From: Fidelibacterota bacterium
GTDB taxonomy: Bacteria; Fidelibacterota; Marinisomatia; Marinisomatales; TCS55
Direction: 5' to 3'
DNA length: 64,000 nucleotides
NCBI GenBank assembly: GCA_004124385.1
Contig: SCKN01000001.1
Span: forward strand, 182,606 to 246,605
The position numbers and the translations under genes are program-made. Shown in pieces: positions 54,064-63,820 of this stretch. The notes under the pieces are model-generated. The model saw nothing but the letters and a program-made list of their open reading frames with translations, ran no database searches and was not told the origin of the DNA. The first letter of the stretch is position 1. The number at the start of each line of letters is the position of its first letter.

Positions 54064-55308
54064 TTACATATTGCTAATAATTGCTTCAGCGAAACCTGAT
54101 GTAGATAATTTAGTAGCATCATCCATTTGTCTTTCAAGGTCATATGTTACTTTCTTTTGAAGGATTGTTTCGCGAATAGAATCTATAATCAGACTTCCGG
54201 CTTTGCGCCAACCCATATGATCCAGCATCATTACTGCAGATAAAATAAGTGAACCTGGATTTACTTTATTCTGATTCGTATATTTGGGTGCGGTACCATG
54301 TGTCGCTTCAAATAATGCTGCTTCATCAGATAGATTTGCTCCTGGAGCCATACCCAATCCCCCAACTTGAGCAGCGCATGCATCGGATAAATAATCACCA
54401 TTCAAATTGGACGAGGCAATAACACTATATTCTTCAGGGCGTAGTAATATTTGTTGAAACATAGCATCTGCAATTCTATCCTTGATTATTACTTTATCAC
54501 GTTCCATACCGGCAAATTCATCCCAAAAAACTTCTTCTGTAATAGTTGCATCAGAAAACTCATCCCTAGCCAACTCATACCCCCAATCACGAAATGCACC
54601 TTCAGTATATTTCATGATATTTCCTTTATGCACAAGTGTAACGTTTTCTTTGTTATTTTTAATCGCGTATTGAATTGCTTTCCTGACTAAACGCTTTGTG
54701 GCAAATGGACTAATTGCTTTAATTCCAATTCCGGAATTTTCTCTGATAGTCTTACCATAATCTTCCTTAATCATTTTAATCATTTGATTAGCAATATCAG
54801 AGCCACTTTCCCATTCAATTCCAGCATACACATCTTCCGTATTCTCTCTGAATATTACGACATTTAATGAACCGGGTTTTGCGACAGGACTAGGTACACC
54901 TTTGAAGTGTCTTACGGGGCGAATACATGCGTATAAGTCTAATATTTGTCTTAAGGATACATTTAAACTACGAATACCGCCACCAACAGGAGTGGTCAGC
55001 GGACCTTTAATTGCAACATGATATTTTTTAATTGCCTCTGGAGTTTCATCAGGAAGCCATTTCCCATAATTATTATATGATTTTTCACCAGCATAAATTT
55101 CCATCCAATGAATTTTACGTTTACCGTTAAACGCCTTTTTAACTGCAGCATTAACAACGATTTCTGTCGCATACCATATATCAGAGCCTATACCATCACC
55201 TTCAATGAATGGGATGATTGGATTTTCTGGAATAATTAGTTTTCCATCTTTACGCGTGATTCTTGTTCCTTTTTCAGGAATAGTATAATGTATATTTTCG
55301 GAATTCAT
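54064..55308 (-). CDS. icd: NADP-dependent isocitrate dehydrogenase
   Basis: 414 residues of the bacterial homodimeric type. Substrate residues lie in [20 protein letters not shown], the metal-binding and active-site region in [16 protein letters not shown], and the C-terminal [19 protein letters not shown]. It makes 2-oxoglutarate in the TCA cycle. Its stop overlaps the gene upstream by one base. The 2-oxoglutarate could also feed the lysine transaminase. Confidence 0.95.
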   Translation of the reverse strand: MNSENIHYTIPEKGTRITRKDGKLIIPENPIIPFIEGDGIGSDIWYATEIVVNAAVKKAFNGKRKIHWMEIYAGEKSYNNYGKWLPDETPEAIKKYHVAIKGPLTTPVGGGIRSLNVSLRQILDLYACIRPVRHFKGVPSPVAKPGSLNVVIFRENTEDVYAGIEWESGSDIANQMIKMIKEDYGKTIRENSGIGIKAISPFATKRLVRKAIQYAIKNNKENVTLVHKGNIMKYTEGAFRDWGYELARDEFSDATITEEVFWDEFAGMERDKVIIKDRIADAMFQQILLRPEEYSVIASSNLNGDYLSDACAAQVGGLGMAPGANLSDEAALFEATHGTAPKYTNQNKVNPGSLILSAVMMLDHMGWRKAGSLIIDSIRETILQKKVTYDLERQMDDATKLSTSGFAEAIISNM

Positions 55309-55559
55309 TATTCTTCTTTCTTAACTTTTTTTGGCGTTGTTGTTTCCTTCTTTGAAATTTTATCTTTTGATGATTTTTTATTTTTATAGTCAGTCAAATA
55401 AAAACCTGACCCTTTAAAAATTAGCCCAGAACCTCCACTTACTAAACGCCTGACTGCCCCTTTGCATTCAGGACATGTTTTACGGGGAGCATCGAACATT
55501 GATTGAAACATTTCAAACATATGTTTACATTTTTTACATATGTATTCGTATGTCGGCAT
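55308..55559 (-). CDS. FmdB-type zinc ribbon protein
   Basis: 83 residues. [16 protein letters not shown] and [18 protein letters not shown] form the FmdB/CxxC_CxxC zinc ribbon; a lysine-rich tail follows. Named after a putative formamidase regulator, but in most genomes the role is unknown. Confidence 0.92.
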   Translation of the reverse strand: MPTYEYICKKCKHMFEMFQSMFDAPRKTCPECKGAVRRLVSGGSGLIFKGSGFYLTDYKNKKSSKDKISKKETTTPKKVKKEE

Positions 55560-55616
55560 TTTGTCAGTTATATTTACGTTAAAATAGTGTGAATCAGATT
55601 GGAAATTTACACTATT

Positions 55617-56096
55617 TCAGCTATTCAATTTTGATAGTAATTGCTCCAATACATACTCTGGAACATATTCCGATACATCACCCTTCAATTTAGCTATATC
55701 CTTTAATACTGAAGAATTCAAGTGAACATATTTTTCATTGGGCATCATGAATATAGTCGTTATTTCAGGAGCCATTTGATAATTCATCATAGCCATTTGA
55801 AACTCATATTCAAAATCACTCACATGTCTTAAACCCCTTATAATAGCCAGTGCTGTGTTTTCTTTAGCAAAATCAACGGTTAAAATACTCGTAGACTCCA
55901 CACAGGTATTTGATAAGTGTGTCGTTGATCTACGAATCATCTCCATGCGCTCTTCCACATTAAATAATGGGTTTTTATCCGGATTGTTAGCGACAACAAA
56001 AATAAGTTCATCAAATAATTTTGATGCTTTATCAGCAATATCTAAATGTCCATTGGTTATGGGGTCAAATGTTCCAGGGTAAATTATTTTCTTCAT
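55617..56096 (-). CDS. coaD: Phosphopantetheine adenylyltransferase
   Basis: About 159 residues. The nucleotidyltransferase motif PGTFDPITNGHLDIADKA is at the start and IRGLRHVSDFEYEFQMAMMN in the middle. It makes dephospho-CoA. The ATG at 56096 overlaps the rsmD stop (ATGA), so I prefer it to the ATG nine bases upstream. The rsmD-coaD pair is common. Confidence 0.95.
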   Translation of the reverse strand: MKKIIYPGTFDPITNGHLDIADKASKLFDELIFVVANNPDKNPLFNVEERMEMIRRSTTHLSNTCVESTSILTVDFAKENTALAIIRGLRHVSDFEYEFQMAMMNYQMAPEITTIFMMPNEKYVHLNSSVLKDIAKLKGDVSEYVPEYVLEQLLSKLNS

Positions 56097-56599
56097 TTTT
56101 TCCATAAATTTAGTTGAGTATCCCCATATGTTCTATTATCTGTCGATTCAGGTAATTCATCACCTGTGCGTGATTCTAAAATGAATGTACCAAAATCTTT
56201 AATATGTTCAAGGCCTAATTTAACCAGTTCCGGTAACTCATTGCACCCATAAGGGGGATCAGCAAAAATGATGTCATATTCACCGCATGATTTCAAATAA
56301 TTCAGCGCATTCTGCTTTTGAGCAAAAAAAATACCCTCATCAAATTTTTGAATATTTTTGTGTAACAGTTTAATGGTGATGTAATTATTCTCCACAAACG
56401 TCACATCAATAGCTCCCCTGCTGGCAGCTTCAAAACCAATGATTCCACTTCCGGCATAGAGGTCAAGGAAAGATATGCCATCTAAAGGCCCGAGTATATC
56501 AAACAGGCTTTTGCGAATTCGAGATTGGGTTGGACGATAGGAACTAGATGAAATTGTTTTGATCGAGCGGCCCTTATAACGGCCGGCTAGAATGCGCAT
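56093..56599 (-). CDS. rsmD: 16S rRNA (guanine-966 N2)-methyltransferase
   Basis: 168 residues. N-terminus RILAGRYKGRSIKT, SAM-binding FLDLYAGSGIIGFEAASRG, and the catalytic DPPY motif in IIFADPPYGCNE. It methylates G966 of 16S rRNA. Its start overlaps the upstream stop (TGATG). Confidence 0.95.
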   Translation of the reverse strand: MRILAGRYKGRSIKTISSSSYRPTQSRIRKSLFDILGPLDGISFLDLYAGSGIIGFEAASRGAIDVTFVENNYITIKLLHKNIQKFDEGIFFAQKQNALNYLKSCGEYDIIFADPPYGCNELPELVKLGLEHIKDFGTFILESRTGDELPESTDNRTYGDTQLNLWKK

Positions 56600-58320
56600 C
56601 AGTCACCTTTGCGCTCAAAAACTGAAATATAAAATACGGATTGAGATTCTCCAGTTTCAGGATGTGTCTTCACCACAATTTTTCTAAAAACAATATTATG
56701 ATTCATTTTCAACAGAACTGAAAAAGCTGCTTTTATTTGTTCTTCGCTGTATACTTTAATGATAAAAGGAATTTGGGGGAAATTTACATTTTCTATTTTC
56801 TCTAATTTTTCAATTTCAACATTCAAATTTGAAAATGATGCTTGTAATAATTCAGCGCTGTCCATTTCAAATAGTAATGCATCAGACGACATTGGTAATA
56901 CAAAATCATAAAAATGTTTAAATCCGCCACAGCATTCAATACCTTGTATATTATAATTCACCATTGATCCTAATGGTAATAAATCCGCATCTACTTCTTC
57001 ACCGTCAACAATTTCTAACTGTAAATCACGTTCGCTCATAGAAAGAAATGTGACTGTATTATAGGGTAATGATTCATAAACATATTTAAACCCAAACTTA
57101 ATAGAAATTGAATAATGCATTATATCCATGAGTTGTTGTGGATATTTATGGATATTTTCGTTTACAGGAATTGATACTTCAACAGAAGATGAAGCAGGTT
57201 GTTCGATAACCCCAATATTGGGAGTTGATTCATCCCCACTTTTTTTCAAATAAATTGACATAGCAAATGATAAAATAATAATGACAGTCGTAAGGAACAT
57301 AACTGCCTTTTCTAAATAATTTTGTTTATTTTTTTTCTTCACACCTTTAGATTTTTTATCTTGATGCAATTCATTTGTTATATTTTCTGATTTTTTTTCT
57401 TCTACTTGCGGTACTTCTATCTTCTCTATCAATCCAGCTGCAGAAAATAAGTTCATTTTTGATCGACTGAATGAATTATCAACAAACAAACTCTGGATAG
57501 ATAATAAATGGTTAGACATTGTATCAAATTCAACTGTGTTTTCTATACTGCCCTTGGAAAAAGGTTTTATATGTTTGAGTTTAGTATTTGACCAATGCTT
57601 TTGTTTTTTATCTGATAATGTATCCAGAGTATAAACTGGAGTTAAAATTTTCTTGGGAGATTTTTTATGAAATGTTAATAAAGATTCAATTTCAGATTTA
57701 AACCCAAATGATTTAGATACTTTCCATTCGCCCTGGACGAATCGAATACTACCAGCAAAAAGATTATTTCTTTTTATAACAAAAAGGTCATAGCCATTTC
57801 CAGAATCACTAATAACACCAAATGTATGTTTTGTCCGTCCAGTAAAAACCATGGATTCTGTTCCGAGCCAAGCGGGTTCAGCGCCATGTTCACTAATTGT
57901 AAGTTTTATATCAGATATAAGCAGAGTCGGTACATGAATTACATGTTTTAAATTCCCTTGAATATTTTCAGCATACGTAAGAAAATCGTTTTGTTTATCT
58001 CCTAGTCTCTGTTCTTTTTGCCATAGAATATAATCCCAACTATCATCCGCCCCCATGCTGGCATCCATTTCAGTAAAATCATGATATACCCAATAGTCAG
58101 GAATTGTTACAAAAGCATCATGTCCATCTATTTGAATTTCACTTGCAAGTGATTTAAAAGCCTGCTCTAAAATTGCATTGAAAATTTTATCATTACCGCG
58201 TGCAGAGTCTAAATCACCTGTAAGGGGGATTTGAGAAATGTGTGTAAGAATGGATTTACCATCTCTCTGTGTCCAAACTGAACACAAAAGAGATGATTCA
58301 TTAAATGATAGATATATCAC
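56599..58320 (-). CDS. GspL/PilM-N-like single-pass protein (type II secretion/pilus family suspected)
   Basis: 573 residues. The N-terminal ~330 residues look like a cytoplasmic actin-like domain (MIYLSFNESSLLCSVW, DAFVTIPDYWVYHDFTEMDA). A Lys-rich linker and one membrane helix (MFLTTVIIILSFAMSIYL) follow, then a periplasmic domain of ~190 residues. That order matches GspL, or PilM joined to PilN. Sequence similarity is too weak to assign by eye, and the usual ATPase motifs are not clear. The start is GTG at 58320. It lies downstream of a small single-pass protein and a ComEA-like gene, which supports a role in DNA uptake or pilus assembly. Confidence 0.55.
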   Translation of the reverse strand: MIYLSFNESSLLCSVWTQRDGKSILTHISQIPLTGDLDSARGNDKIFNAILEQAFKSLASEIQIDGHDAFVTIPDYWVYHDFTEMDASMGADDSWDYILWQKEQRLGDKQNDFLTYAENIQGNLKHVIHVPTLLISDIKLTISEHGAEPAWLGTESMVFTGRTKHTFGVISDSGNGYDLFVIKRNNLFAGSIRFVQGEWKVSKSFGFKSEIESLLTFHKKSPKKILTPVYTLDTLSDKKQKHWSNTKLKHIKPFSKGSIENTVEFDTMSNHLLSIQSLFVDNSFSRSKMNLFSAAGLIEKIEVPQVEEKKSENITNELHQDKKSKGVKKKNKQNYLEKAVMFLTTVIIILSFAMSIYLKKSGDESTPNIGVIEQPASSSVEVSIPVNENIHKYPQQLMDIMHYSISIKFGFKYVYESLPYNTVTFLSMSERDLQLEIVDGEEVDADLLPLGSMVNYNIQGIECCGGFKHFYDFVLPMSSDALLFEMDSAELLQASFSNLNVEIEKLEKIENVNFPQIPFIIKVYSEEQIKAAFSVLLKMNHNIVFRKIVVKTHPETGESQSVFYISVFERKGD

Positions 58321-58329
58321 AGCGAGAAC

Positions 58330-59085
58330 CTAGTCCCAACTGCGTAAACCGTCTTTGATATAACCGTGATTATTTGCTTTGAATGAAAAGATTAAATAAC
58401 GGTTTTCCTTATATAATTCTGTAATCGGACTAGCAACACGCACACTACTTTGATTATCTGCAATGGTAATTTTGTATAATTCATGCGTCAAAGGGCAATG
58501 TAGCATCGATGAATCAGGCTGATATGAATCATAATAATTAATCAACTCTGATCGTTCCTTATATTCAGTAGCAATCATGGCAACAAAGTTAGGCATTATC
58601 TCAAATTCAGGCAATTTTTTATGTTGGACAAATGTAGTATCATTTTTGCCCAATTCTTCAAGATACATGACTATCGTATGGGTTGTATCCTTTATAGTAT
58701 CGCGGCGAACTCTAGGGAAACCAAATGTTGTATCAAAATCGACATCAAACCCTTTGGGAATATTCACAGCAAACTCTTTACCATTTAAAGTTAAGACTCG
58801 ATCTTCAAGATATGTAGAATCAGCTATCATTGAGTCTCTTACTGCATTTATAAGTGTTATAGCCCAGAGTCCATCTGTATTAAAGGTATCTGTTAATGTG
58901 TTATAAAACGATTCAACATCAAAAACATTTTGAATATTAGAACGGCTTAGTTTTTCAGCTTGAGCTTCTTCTTCCCAAATTGCTTTGGGCACATAAATAG
59001 TGATAATCATGAAAATGAATCCAAAGATTATAAATAGCTCTAATAAATCTGAATTAAATCGAAGGTTAACTATTTTTTTAATCAT
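58330..59085 (-). CDS. Single-pass membrane protein of unknown function
   Basis: 251 residues. An N-terminal membrane helix (ELFIIFGFIFMIITIYVP) and a periplasmic remainder with ALTLINAVRDSMI-like helices and beta segments; one motif reads SMLHCPLTHELYKITIAD. No family recognised. It starts one base after the ComEA-like gene and ends 9 bases before the GspL-like gene, so it may play the GspM/PilO-like partner role. That is inference from layout. Confidence 0.6.
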   Translation of the reverse strand: MIKKIVNLRFNSDLLELFIIFGFIFMIITIYVPKAIWEEEAQAEKLSRSNIQNVFDVESFYNTLTDTFNTDGLWAITLINAVRDSMIADSTYLEDRVLTLNGKEFAVNIPKGFDVDFDTTFGFPRVRRDTIKDTTHTIVMYLEELGKNDTTFVQHKKLPEFEIMPNFVAMIATEYKERSELINYYDSYQPDSSMLHCPLTHELYKITIADNQSSVRVASPITELYKENRYLIFSFKANNHGYIKDGLRSWD

Positions 59086-59086
59086 A

Positions 59087-59518
59087 TTATTTTATTTGTA
59101 TGTATGGTTTTAGTTGATCTAATGTTTTTGACCCAATTCCTTTAATCTTCAACAAATCTTCGAATGTTTTAAATGGGCCATTTTCATCTCTATATTTAAT
59201 AATTCTTCCAGCCATAACAGGTCCTATTTTAGGCAATTGTATCAATTCACTTTTAATGGCTGTATTTATATCCAGCAATGTTACGGAAATCTTGGGTTTA
59301 ATGTCATCCGTTTTTGATAAAATTTCTTGAGTATCAATTATTAGGGCTTTTTCTATATTATTGCTCTTTATTTTGTATTCTGAAATCTCATTATTTATTT
59401 GATCAGTAAAGTTAGGTTTAGAATATTTTTTACGAAAAGCACCAACACCTACCCCTATAGCGATAGATAAAATTAAGAATTGAAAAATAAAACGCTCTTT
59501 TTGAGTAAAAATTGTCAT
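59087..59518 (-). CDS. ComEA-like helix-hairpin-helix protein
   Basis: 143 residues. An N-terminal membrane segment (IFQFLILSIAIGVGVGAF), a linker, and two helix-hairpin-helix motifs at the end (LIQLPKIGPVMAGRIIKYRD; FEDLLKIKGIGSKTLDQLKP). ComEA proteins bind incoming double-stranded DNA in the periplasm. Its ATG overlaps the dnaJ stop. Confidence 0.85.
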   Translation of the reverse strand: MTIFTQKERFIFQFLILSIAIGVGVGAFRKKYSKPNFTDQINNEISEYKIKSNNIEKALIIDTQEILSKTDDIKPKISVTLLDINTAIKSELIQLPKIGPVMAGRIIKYRDENGPFKTFEDLLKIKGIGSKTLDQLKPYIQIK

Positions 59519-60642
59519 TATAGCTTAATCTTGCGGTAAGGGTTTTTAATTTTATTTTCTTTTGATTCTAATTCTTCAAATAGTGATTTTTGCTTTTTAT
59601 TTAATCCTGAAGGTGTTTCCACGTGAATACGTACTAATTGGTCGCCACGTGAAGAACCTCGTAATACTGGAAATCCTTTTTTACGCATTCTTAATATTTG
59701 CCCAGATTGTATTCCAGATGGAATTTTCAAGCTCACTTTACCCCCATCAATTGTGGGCACTTCAATCGCAGTGCCGAGAGCTGCCATACTATAAGAAATC
59801 ACTGCTTCTAAAAATACATTTTCACCATCACGAACGAAATGTGGATGGTTCTCTTCTTCAAAAAATACGACAAGATCTCCTGCAGGTTGTTTTGATTCAC
59901 CTTTATTCCCTTGTTCTTGCAATCGCATATAATTACCTGATTCAACACCAGCAGGGATCTGCACCTTTACAGAAACCGTTTTTCTAACTAAACCAAAACT
60001 GCAGCTTTTACAGGGTTTTGTTATTACGTTACCATTCCCTTTACAAATTGGACATTCCCGTTCAACGACAGATTGAAAAATAAATGATTGGGACATTTGT
60101 CGAATGCGACCTGCCCCTCCGCATTGTTGGCACGTAGTCGGAGTAATTCCAGGAGCAGCTCCGCTTCCTGCGCATGAATCACAATGTTCGAGACGTTTAA
60201 TTCTAATTGTTTTTTCAACGCTGTTTACAATTTCGTTATAAGTGAGTTCGATTGTTGCACGTAAATCTTTACCTTGTCCAACTGTTTGTCCACTCCTTCG
60301 TCCGCCACCAAAAATACTTCCAAATACATCCCCACCAAATACATCCCCAAATTGACTGAAAATATCATCCATAGACATATGATGAAATCCACCACCGCTA
60401 AACCCTTGTGTTTGGTCACCCATTCCAACACCTGCATGACCATATTGATCATATTGTTGACGTTTTTGCTGATTGCTTAATATACTATACGCTTCTGCAG
60501 CTTCCTTGAATTTCATTTCTGCATCTTTATTCCCCGGGTTTTTATCAGGGTGAAATTTTAAAGCTATTTTACGATAAGATTTTTTTATTTCGTCGTTGGA
60601 TGCATTTTTACTCACGCCTATTATATCATATAAATCTTTCAT
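59518..60642 (-). CDS. dnaJ: Chaperone DnaJ
   Basis: 374 residues. J domain with the HPD motif (ALKFHPDKNPGNKDAEMKF), a Gly/Phe-rich linker, a zinc domain with CDSCAGSG, CQQCGGAG, CPICKGNG and a fourth repeat CKSCSFG that lacks the usual final glycine, then the substrate domains. It works with DnaK and GrpE. The operon is hrcA-grpE-dnaJ; dnaK is not in this window. Confidence 0.96.
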   Translation of the reverse strand: MKDLYDIIGVSKNASNDEIKKSYRKIALKFHPDKNPGNKDAEMKFKEAAEAYSILSNQQKRQQYDQYGHAGVGMGDQTQGFSGGGFHHMSMDDIFSQFGDVFGGDVFGSIFGGGRRSGQTVGQGKDLRATIELTYNEIVNSVEKTIRIKRLEHCDSCAGSGAAPGITPTTCQQCGGAGRIRQMSQSFIFQSVVERECPICKGNGNVITKPCKSCSFGLVRKTVSVKVQIPAGVESGNYMRLQEQGNKGESKQPAGDLVVFFEEENHPHFVRDGENVFLEAVISYSMAALGTAIEVPTIDGGKVSLKIPSGIQSGQILRMRKKGFPVLRGSSRGDQLVRIHVETPSGLNKKQKSLFEELESKENKIKNPYRKIKL

Positions 60643-61172
60643 ACTTTATTTACCACTACTTTTGCATGACGAATGATACGATCTTTATATCTATACCCTT
60701 TTTCAAACACCTCAAGTATTTCATTCTCCTGTTTGCCTTTTTCTTCTTTAACCATTAAAGCATCATGCAAATCTGAATCAAGAATGTCTCCCACCTCACA
60801 AAAGGATTCGATTCCACGTTCTTCAAATACTTTATAGATTTTTTGTAAGATTAAATCTATTCCTTTTTTAATCGAATCAGAACTATCCTTATGTTCAGGA
60901 TGCTCAACTGCATCTTTCATGCGATTTAAATCATCAGCGATGGAGAGCATATTTTTTATAACATCTGAACCTTCGTAACGTATGAGGTTTATGACTTCTT
61001 GTTCTTTGCGCTTGCGAAAATTATCAAATTCGGCTTTTAAGCGAAGATGTTTATCCTCGATTTGACTTAATTGAAGTGTTAATTCTTCAATATTCTTTTC
61101 AAGCTGATGTTTCCTGTCAATTTGATTTTTCTTTTGTTTTGACTTTTTTTGTTTATCTGATTTAACAGACAC
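60639..61172 (-). CDS. grpE: Nucleotide exchange factor GrpE
   Basis: 177 residues. A long charged N-terminal coiled coil (RLKAEFDNFRKRKEQEVINL) and a beta-rich head (EEKGKQENEILEVFEKGYRY, DRIIRHAKVVV). It releases ADP from DnaK. The start is GTG at 61172, overlapping hrcA; the end overlaps dnaJ. Confidence 0.96.
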   Translation of the reverse strand: MSVKSDKQKKSKQKKNQIDRKHQLEKNIEELTLQLSQIEDKHLRLKAEFDNFRKRKEQEVINLIRYEGSDVIKNMLSIADDLNRMKDAVEHPEHKDSSDSIKKGIDLILQKIYKVFEERGIESFCEVGDILDSDLHDALMVKEEKGKQENEILEVFEKGYRYKDRIIRHAKVVVNKV

Positions 61173-62190
61173 GATTTATGATCTCCGTAAAATTGTTTAA
61201 TATTTTTAATATGTTAGCATAAGGAATACGCGTAGGCCCTATTATGCCAATCTGACCTTGAAAAGACGATCCAACGAAAACATGAGTAACGATGGTGCAA
61301 TCATTATACATAGTTTCCATATTTTCATTTCCAATGAGCATATAATTATTTTGTTTATTTAAATAAGTTTTGAAATATTGAGTTACGTTTTCATTATCGA
61401 TTGCCACCAGCGTTTTCTGCAGGTTTTCCACATGTTGATATTCCGGCTGATCTAATAATTCTCTATTTGATGATGTAAAAACCAACTCATTATCCGGTAT
61501 TACAAAATGTTCTTTAGGGTTGTTTAGAAGAATTTGAATTATTTCATGATCTGCCAAAGGTGAATCCTGCATTCGTTCAGCAATTGTATTTTGAATTTCC
61601 TTAAGAGTGAGCCCAAGTAATTTTTCCTTTAATAAGACTGTAATATTTGAAATATCTTTTTCACTAACGGATACAACCATATTGAGTACGATTGATCGCA
61701 CTAGTCCGGATTTCATGCCTAAAACAACCATAATACGGTCAGAAGACAAATGTACTAATTCAATTTCATTCAATATACTGCGGTCATATTGTAGAATCAT
61801 TGCCACGCCAAAAAGATGACTTATTTTCGACAGCATTATCGCCGTTGTTTTTAATAACGCATCAACACTATTTGACGAAATAGTCAGTTCAGTCTCGATT
61901 GCATTATAGTCTAAAAATGATTTACCAGATTGCTGCATTAAATGATCTACATAATAACGATAGCCCAAATCAGTCGGAATGCGACCGGATGACGTATACG
62001 TATGCATCATTAGTTTCTTTTTTTCTAAACTTGCCATAGCGTTTCTCAATGTGGCAGAACTGCAGTCAAAAGCATGCTTATTCTTGAGCACATTCGATCC
62101 TATTGGGACATGATCCACAATATAATCTTCTACTATCGCTTTAAGGACCTGTTGTTCTCTAATGGAGATATCTGATTTTTTTAGATTCAT
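61162..62190 (-). CDS. hrcA: Heat-inducible transcription repressor HrcA
   Basis: 342 residues. An N-terminal winged helix (REQQVLKAIVEDYIVDHVPI, CSSATLRNAMASLEKKKLM), a GAF-like centre and the C-terminal IGPTRIPYANILKILN. HrcA represses class I heat-shock genes at CIRCE elements; no CIRCE sequence was seen upstream of this gene. It leads hrcA-grpE-dnaJ. Confidence 0.95.
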   Translation of the reverse strand: MNLKKSDISIREQQVLKAIVEDYIVDHVPIGSNVLKNKHAFDCSSATLRNAMASLEKKKLMMHTYTSSGRIPTDLGYRYYVDHLMQQSGKSFLDYNAIETELTISSNSVDALLKTTAIMLSKISHLFGVAMILQYDRSILNEIELVHLSSDRIMVVLGMKSGLVRSIVLNMVVSVSEKDISNITVLLKEKLLGLTLKEIQNTIAERMQDSPLADHEIIQILLNNPKEHFVIPDNELVFTSSNRELLDQPEYQHVENLQKTLVAIDNENVTQYFKTYLNKQNNYMLIGNENMETMYNDCTIVTHVFVGSSFQGQIGIIGPTRIPYANILKILNNFTEIINRVC

Positions 62191-62251
62191 ATTAAGTTTA
62201 AAATTTAGATAGTTTCTAATTTGGGAAACAATATACTATTTTCATTAGACG

Positions 62252-63118
62252 TTACTTTATAAACCTGGAAATTGCCCGACTGCTGCCAAAAAGACTAATG
62301 ACTACAGCAATTAAAAACAACCAGCTTAAAAACATCCAATCAACATTAATTGTATACGTAGTTATTTGATTTAACATTTCATTCGCCCCATAGACTATTC
62401 CATACAACATTGCTGAAGCTAAAATAGCCCCGAGGACAGCTTGAAAAATGCCTTCAAGAATAAAAGGCATACGGATAAATGTATTTGTTGCGCCAATCAT
62501 TTTTAATGCCATTAACAAATCTTTATTTGAATAAATCGTTAATTTAATTGTGTTAGAAATAATCATTACAGTCACTAGAATAATTGCAAAGGCGATTCCG
62601 GATAATCCCAACAATCCTTTCTCATAAAATTTTTCAATTCTACTAATAAGGCGGCTTTGATGCTTAATCATATCCACATCGTCGATTCCCTTAATCCGTT
62701 CTATAATAGGCGCCATATGTAGATATCCGCTGTACTTACGCTTTATATTCACCACACAACTGACAGGTAAAGGGTTGTAGTCTAAAAATTGAGATATATC
62801 ATCACCAAACTGTGATTTATAGATTTTAAGAGCCTCTTCTTTTGTAATCAAGGTTGTGGAATAAACACCGGGAATTTTACTTATTTCTTGAACATGTTGA
62901 CTCGCCTGCTCATTTGAAACTGATCCATCAAAAAAGACTTCTATTTTATATTTAGTACGCATGTACTCAATAAGCTTGTGAGTATTCTGCTCCGCAATAA
63001 AAAGGACTCCAATTGTTGATAGAGACAGAAATACAGAGAATACAGCCGTGAAAACAGTCAATTTATGTCGCCATAAATTTTTAAAACCTTCACTTAGTAG
63101 AAATAGAAATTTATCCAT
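62252..63118 (-). CDS. ftsX: Cell division protein FtsX
   Basis: 288 residues with four membrane helices. The first follows NLWRHKLTVFTAVFSVFLSL, then an extracytoplasmic loop (YKIEVFFDGSVSNEQASQH), then three C-terminal helices including a GATNTFIRMPFILEGIFQ segment. With FtsE it regulates cell-wall hydrolases at the septum. It overlaps ftsE by one base. Confidence 0.93.
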   Translation of the reverse strand: MDKFLFLLSEGFKNLWRHKLTVFTAVFSVFLSLSTIGVLFIAEQNTHKLIEYMRTKYKIEVFFDGSVSNEQASQHVQEISKIPGVYSTTLITKEEALKIYKSQFGDDISQFLDYNPLPVSCVVNIKRKYSGYLHMAPIIERIKGIDDVDMIKHQSRLISRIEKFYEKGLLGLSGIAFAIILVTVMIISNTIKLTIYSNKDLLMALKMIGATNTFIRMPFILEGIFQAVLGAILASAMLYGIVYGANEMLNQITTYTINVDWMFLSWLFLIAVVISLFGSSRAISRFIK

Positions 63119-63774
63119 TATTGGCTGCGCAGTTTTCCATTATGAATTTCAACAATACGATGATTACGACTTTTAATTAAACTATAATTATGAGAAGCCA
63201 TAAATACAGTCGTGCCTTCACTATTTATTTCTTCAAGTAATTTTATTAAATCGAATGATGAGACTGGATCCATATTCCCTGTTGGTTCATCTGCCAGAAT
63301 GATATCTGGATCTTTTATCAATGCCCGAGCTAAACATGCGCGTTGTTGTTCGCCTCCTGATAATTCTTGAGGATAATGGTCTTCCAATCCAGAAAGGCCT
63401 ACCTCCTCAAGTATTTCTTCAACAGCTCCAGCAATATCATTCTGATTGTGCCCTATAACGTGTAAAGGCAACGCCACATTTTCGAATAAATTACGATCAT
63501 TTAATAAATGATATTTTTGAGAGATGATACCAATTGTCCTTCGCAATGTAGGAATTTTCCGTTTTTTGATTGAATCAGAATTATATTTTCCTATACTAAC
63601 CCTTCCGCTATCCGGTAATAAATCCATATACATTAAATTTAATAACGTAGTTTTGCCTGATCCTGTTGGACCGATAAGAAATACAAATTCACCGTCATTG
63701 ATTGTTAAATCTATATTTGCAAGACCGAAGCCTTTACGATATGAATATGATACATTTTCGAGTTGAATCATCAT
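63118..63774 (-). CDS. ftsE: Cell division ATP-binding protein FtsE
   Basis: 218 residues of an ABC ATPase. Walker A GPTGSGKTTLLNLMY, signature ELSGGEQQRACLARAL, Walker B IILADEPTGNMDP. The pairing with ftsX confirms it. Two ATGs are adjacent at 63774 and 63771. Confidence 0.95.
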   Translation of the reverse strand: MMIQLENVSYSYRKGFGLANIDLTINDGEFVFLIGPTGSGKTTLLNLMYMDLLPDSGRVSIGKYNSDSIKKRKIPTLRRTIGIISQKYHLLNDRNLFENVALPLHVIGHNQNDIAGAVEEILEEVGLSGLEDHYPQELSGGEQQRACLARALIKDPDIILADEPTGNMDPVSSFDLIKLLEEINSEGTTVFMASHNYSLIKSRNHRIVEIHNGKLRSQ

Positions 63775-63820
63775 GTTAATCTATAAATGGAATTTATGTA
63801 ATGACAACAAGGGTCTTTAA

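Noticed and set aside
62191..62251. Possible CIRCE element upstream of hrcA
   Set aside because: I looked for TTAGCACTC-N9-GAGTGCTAA and did not find it here; the region is plain AT-rich sequence.
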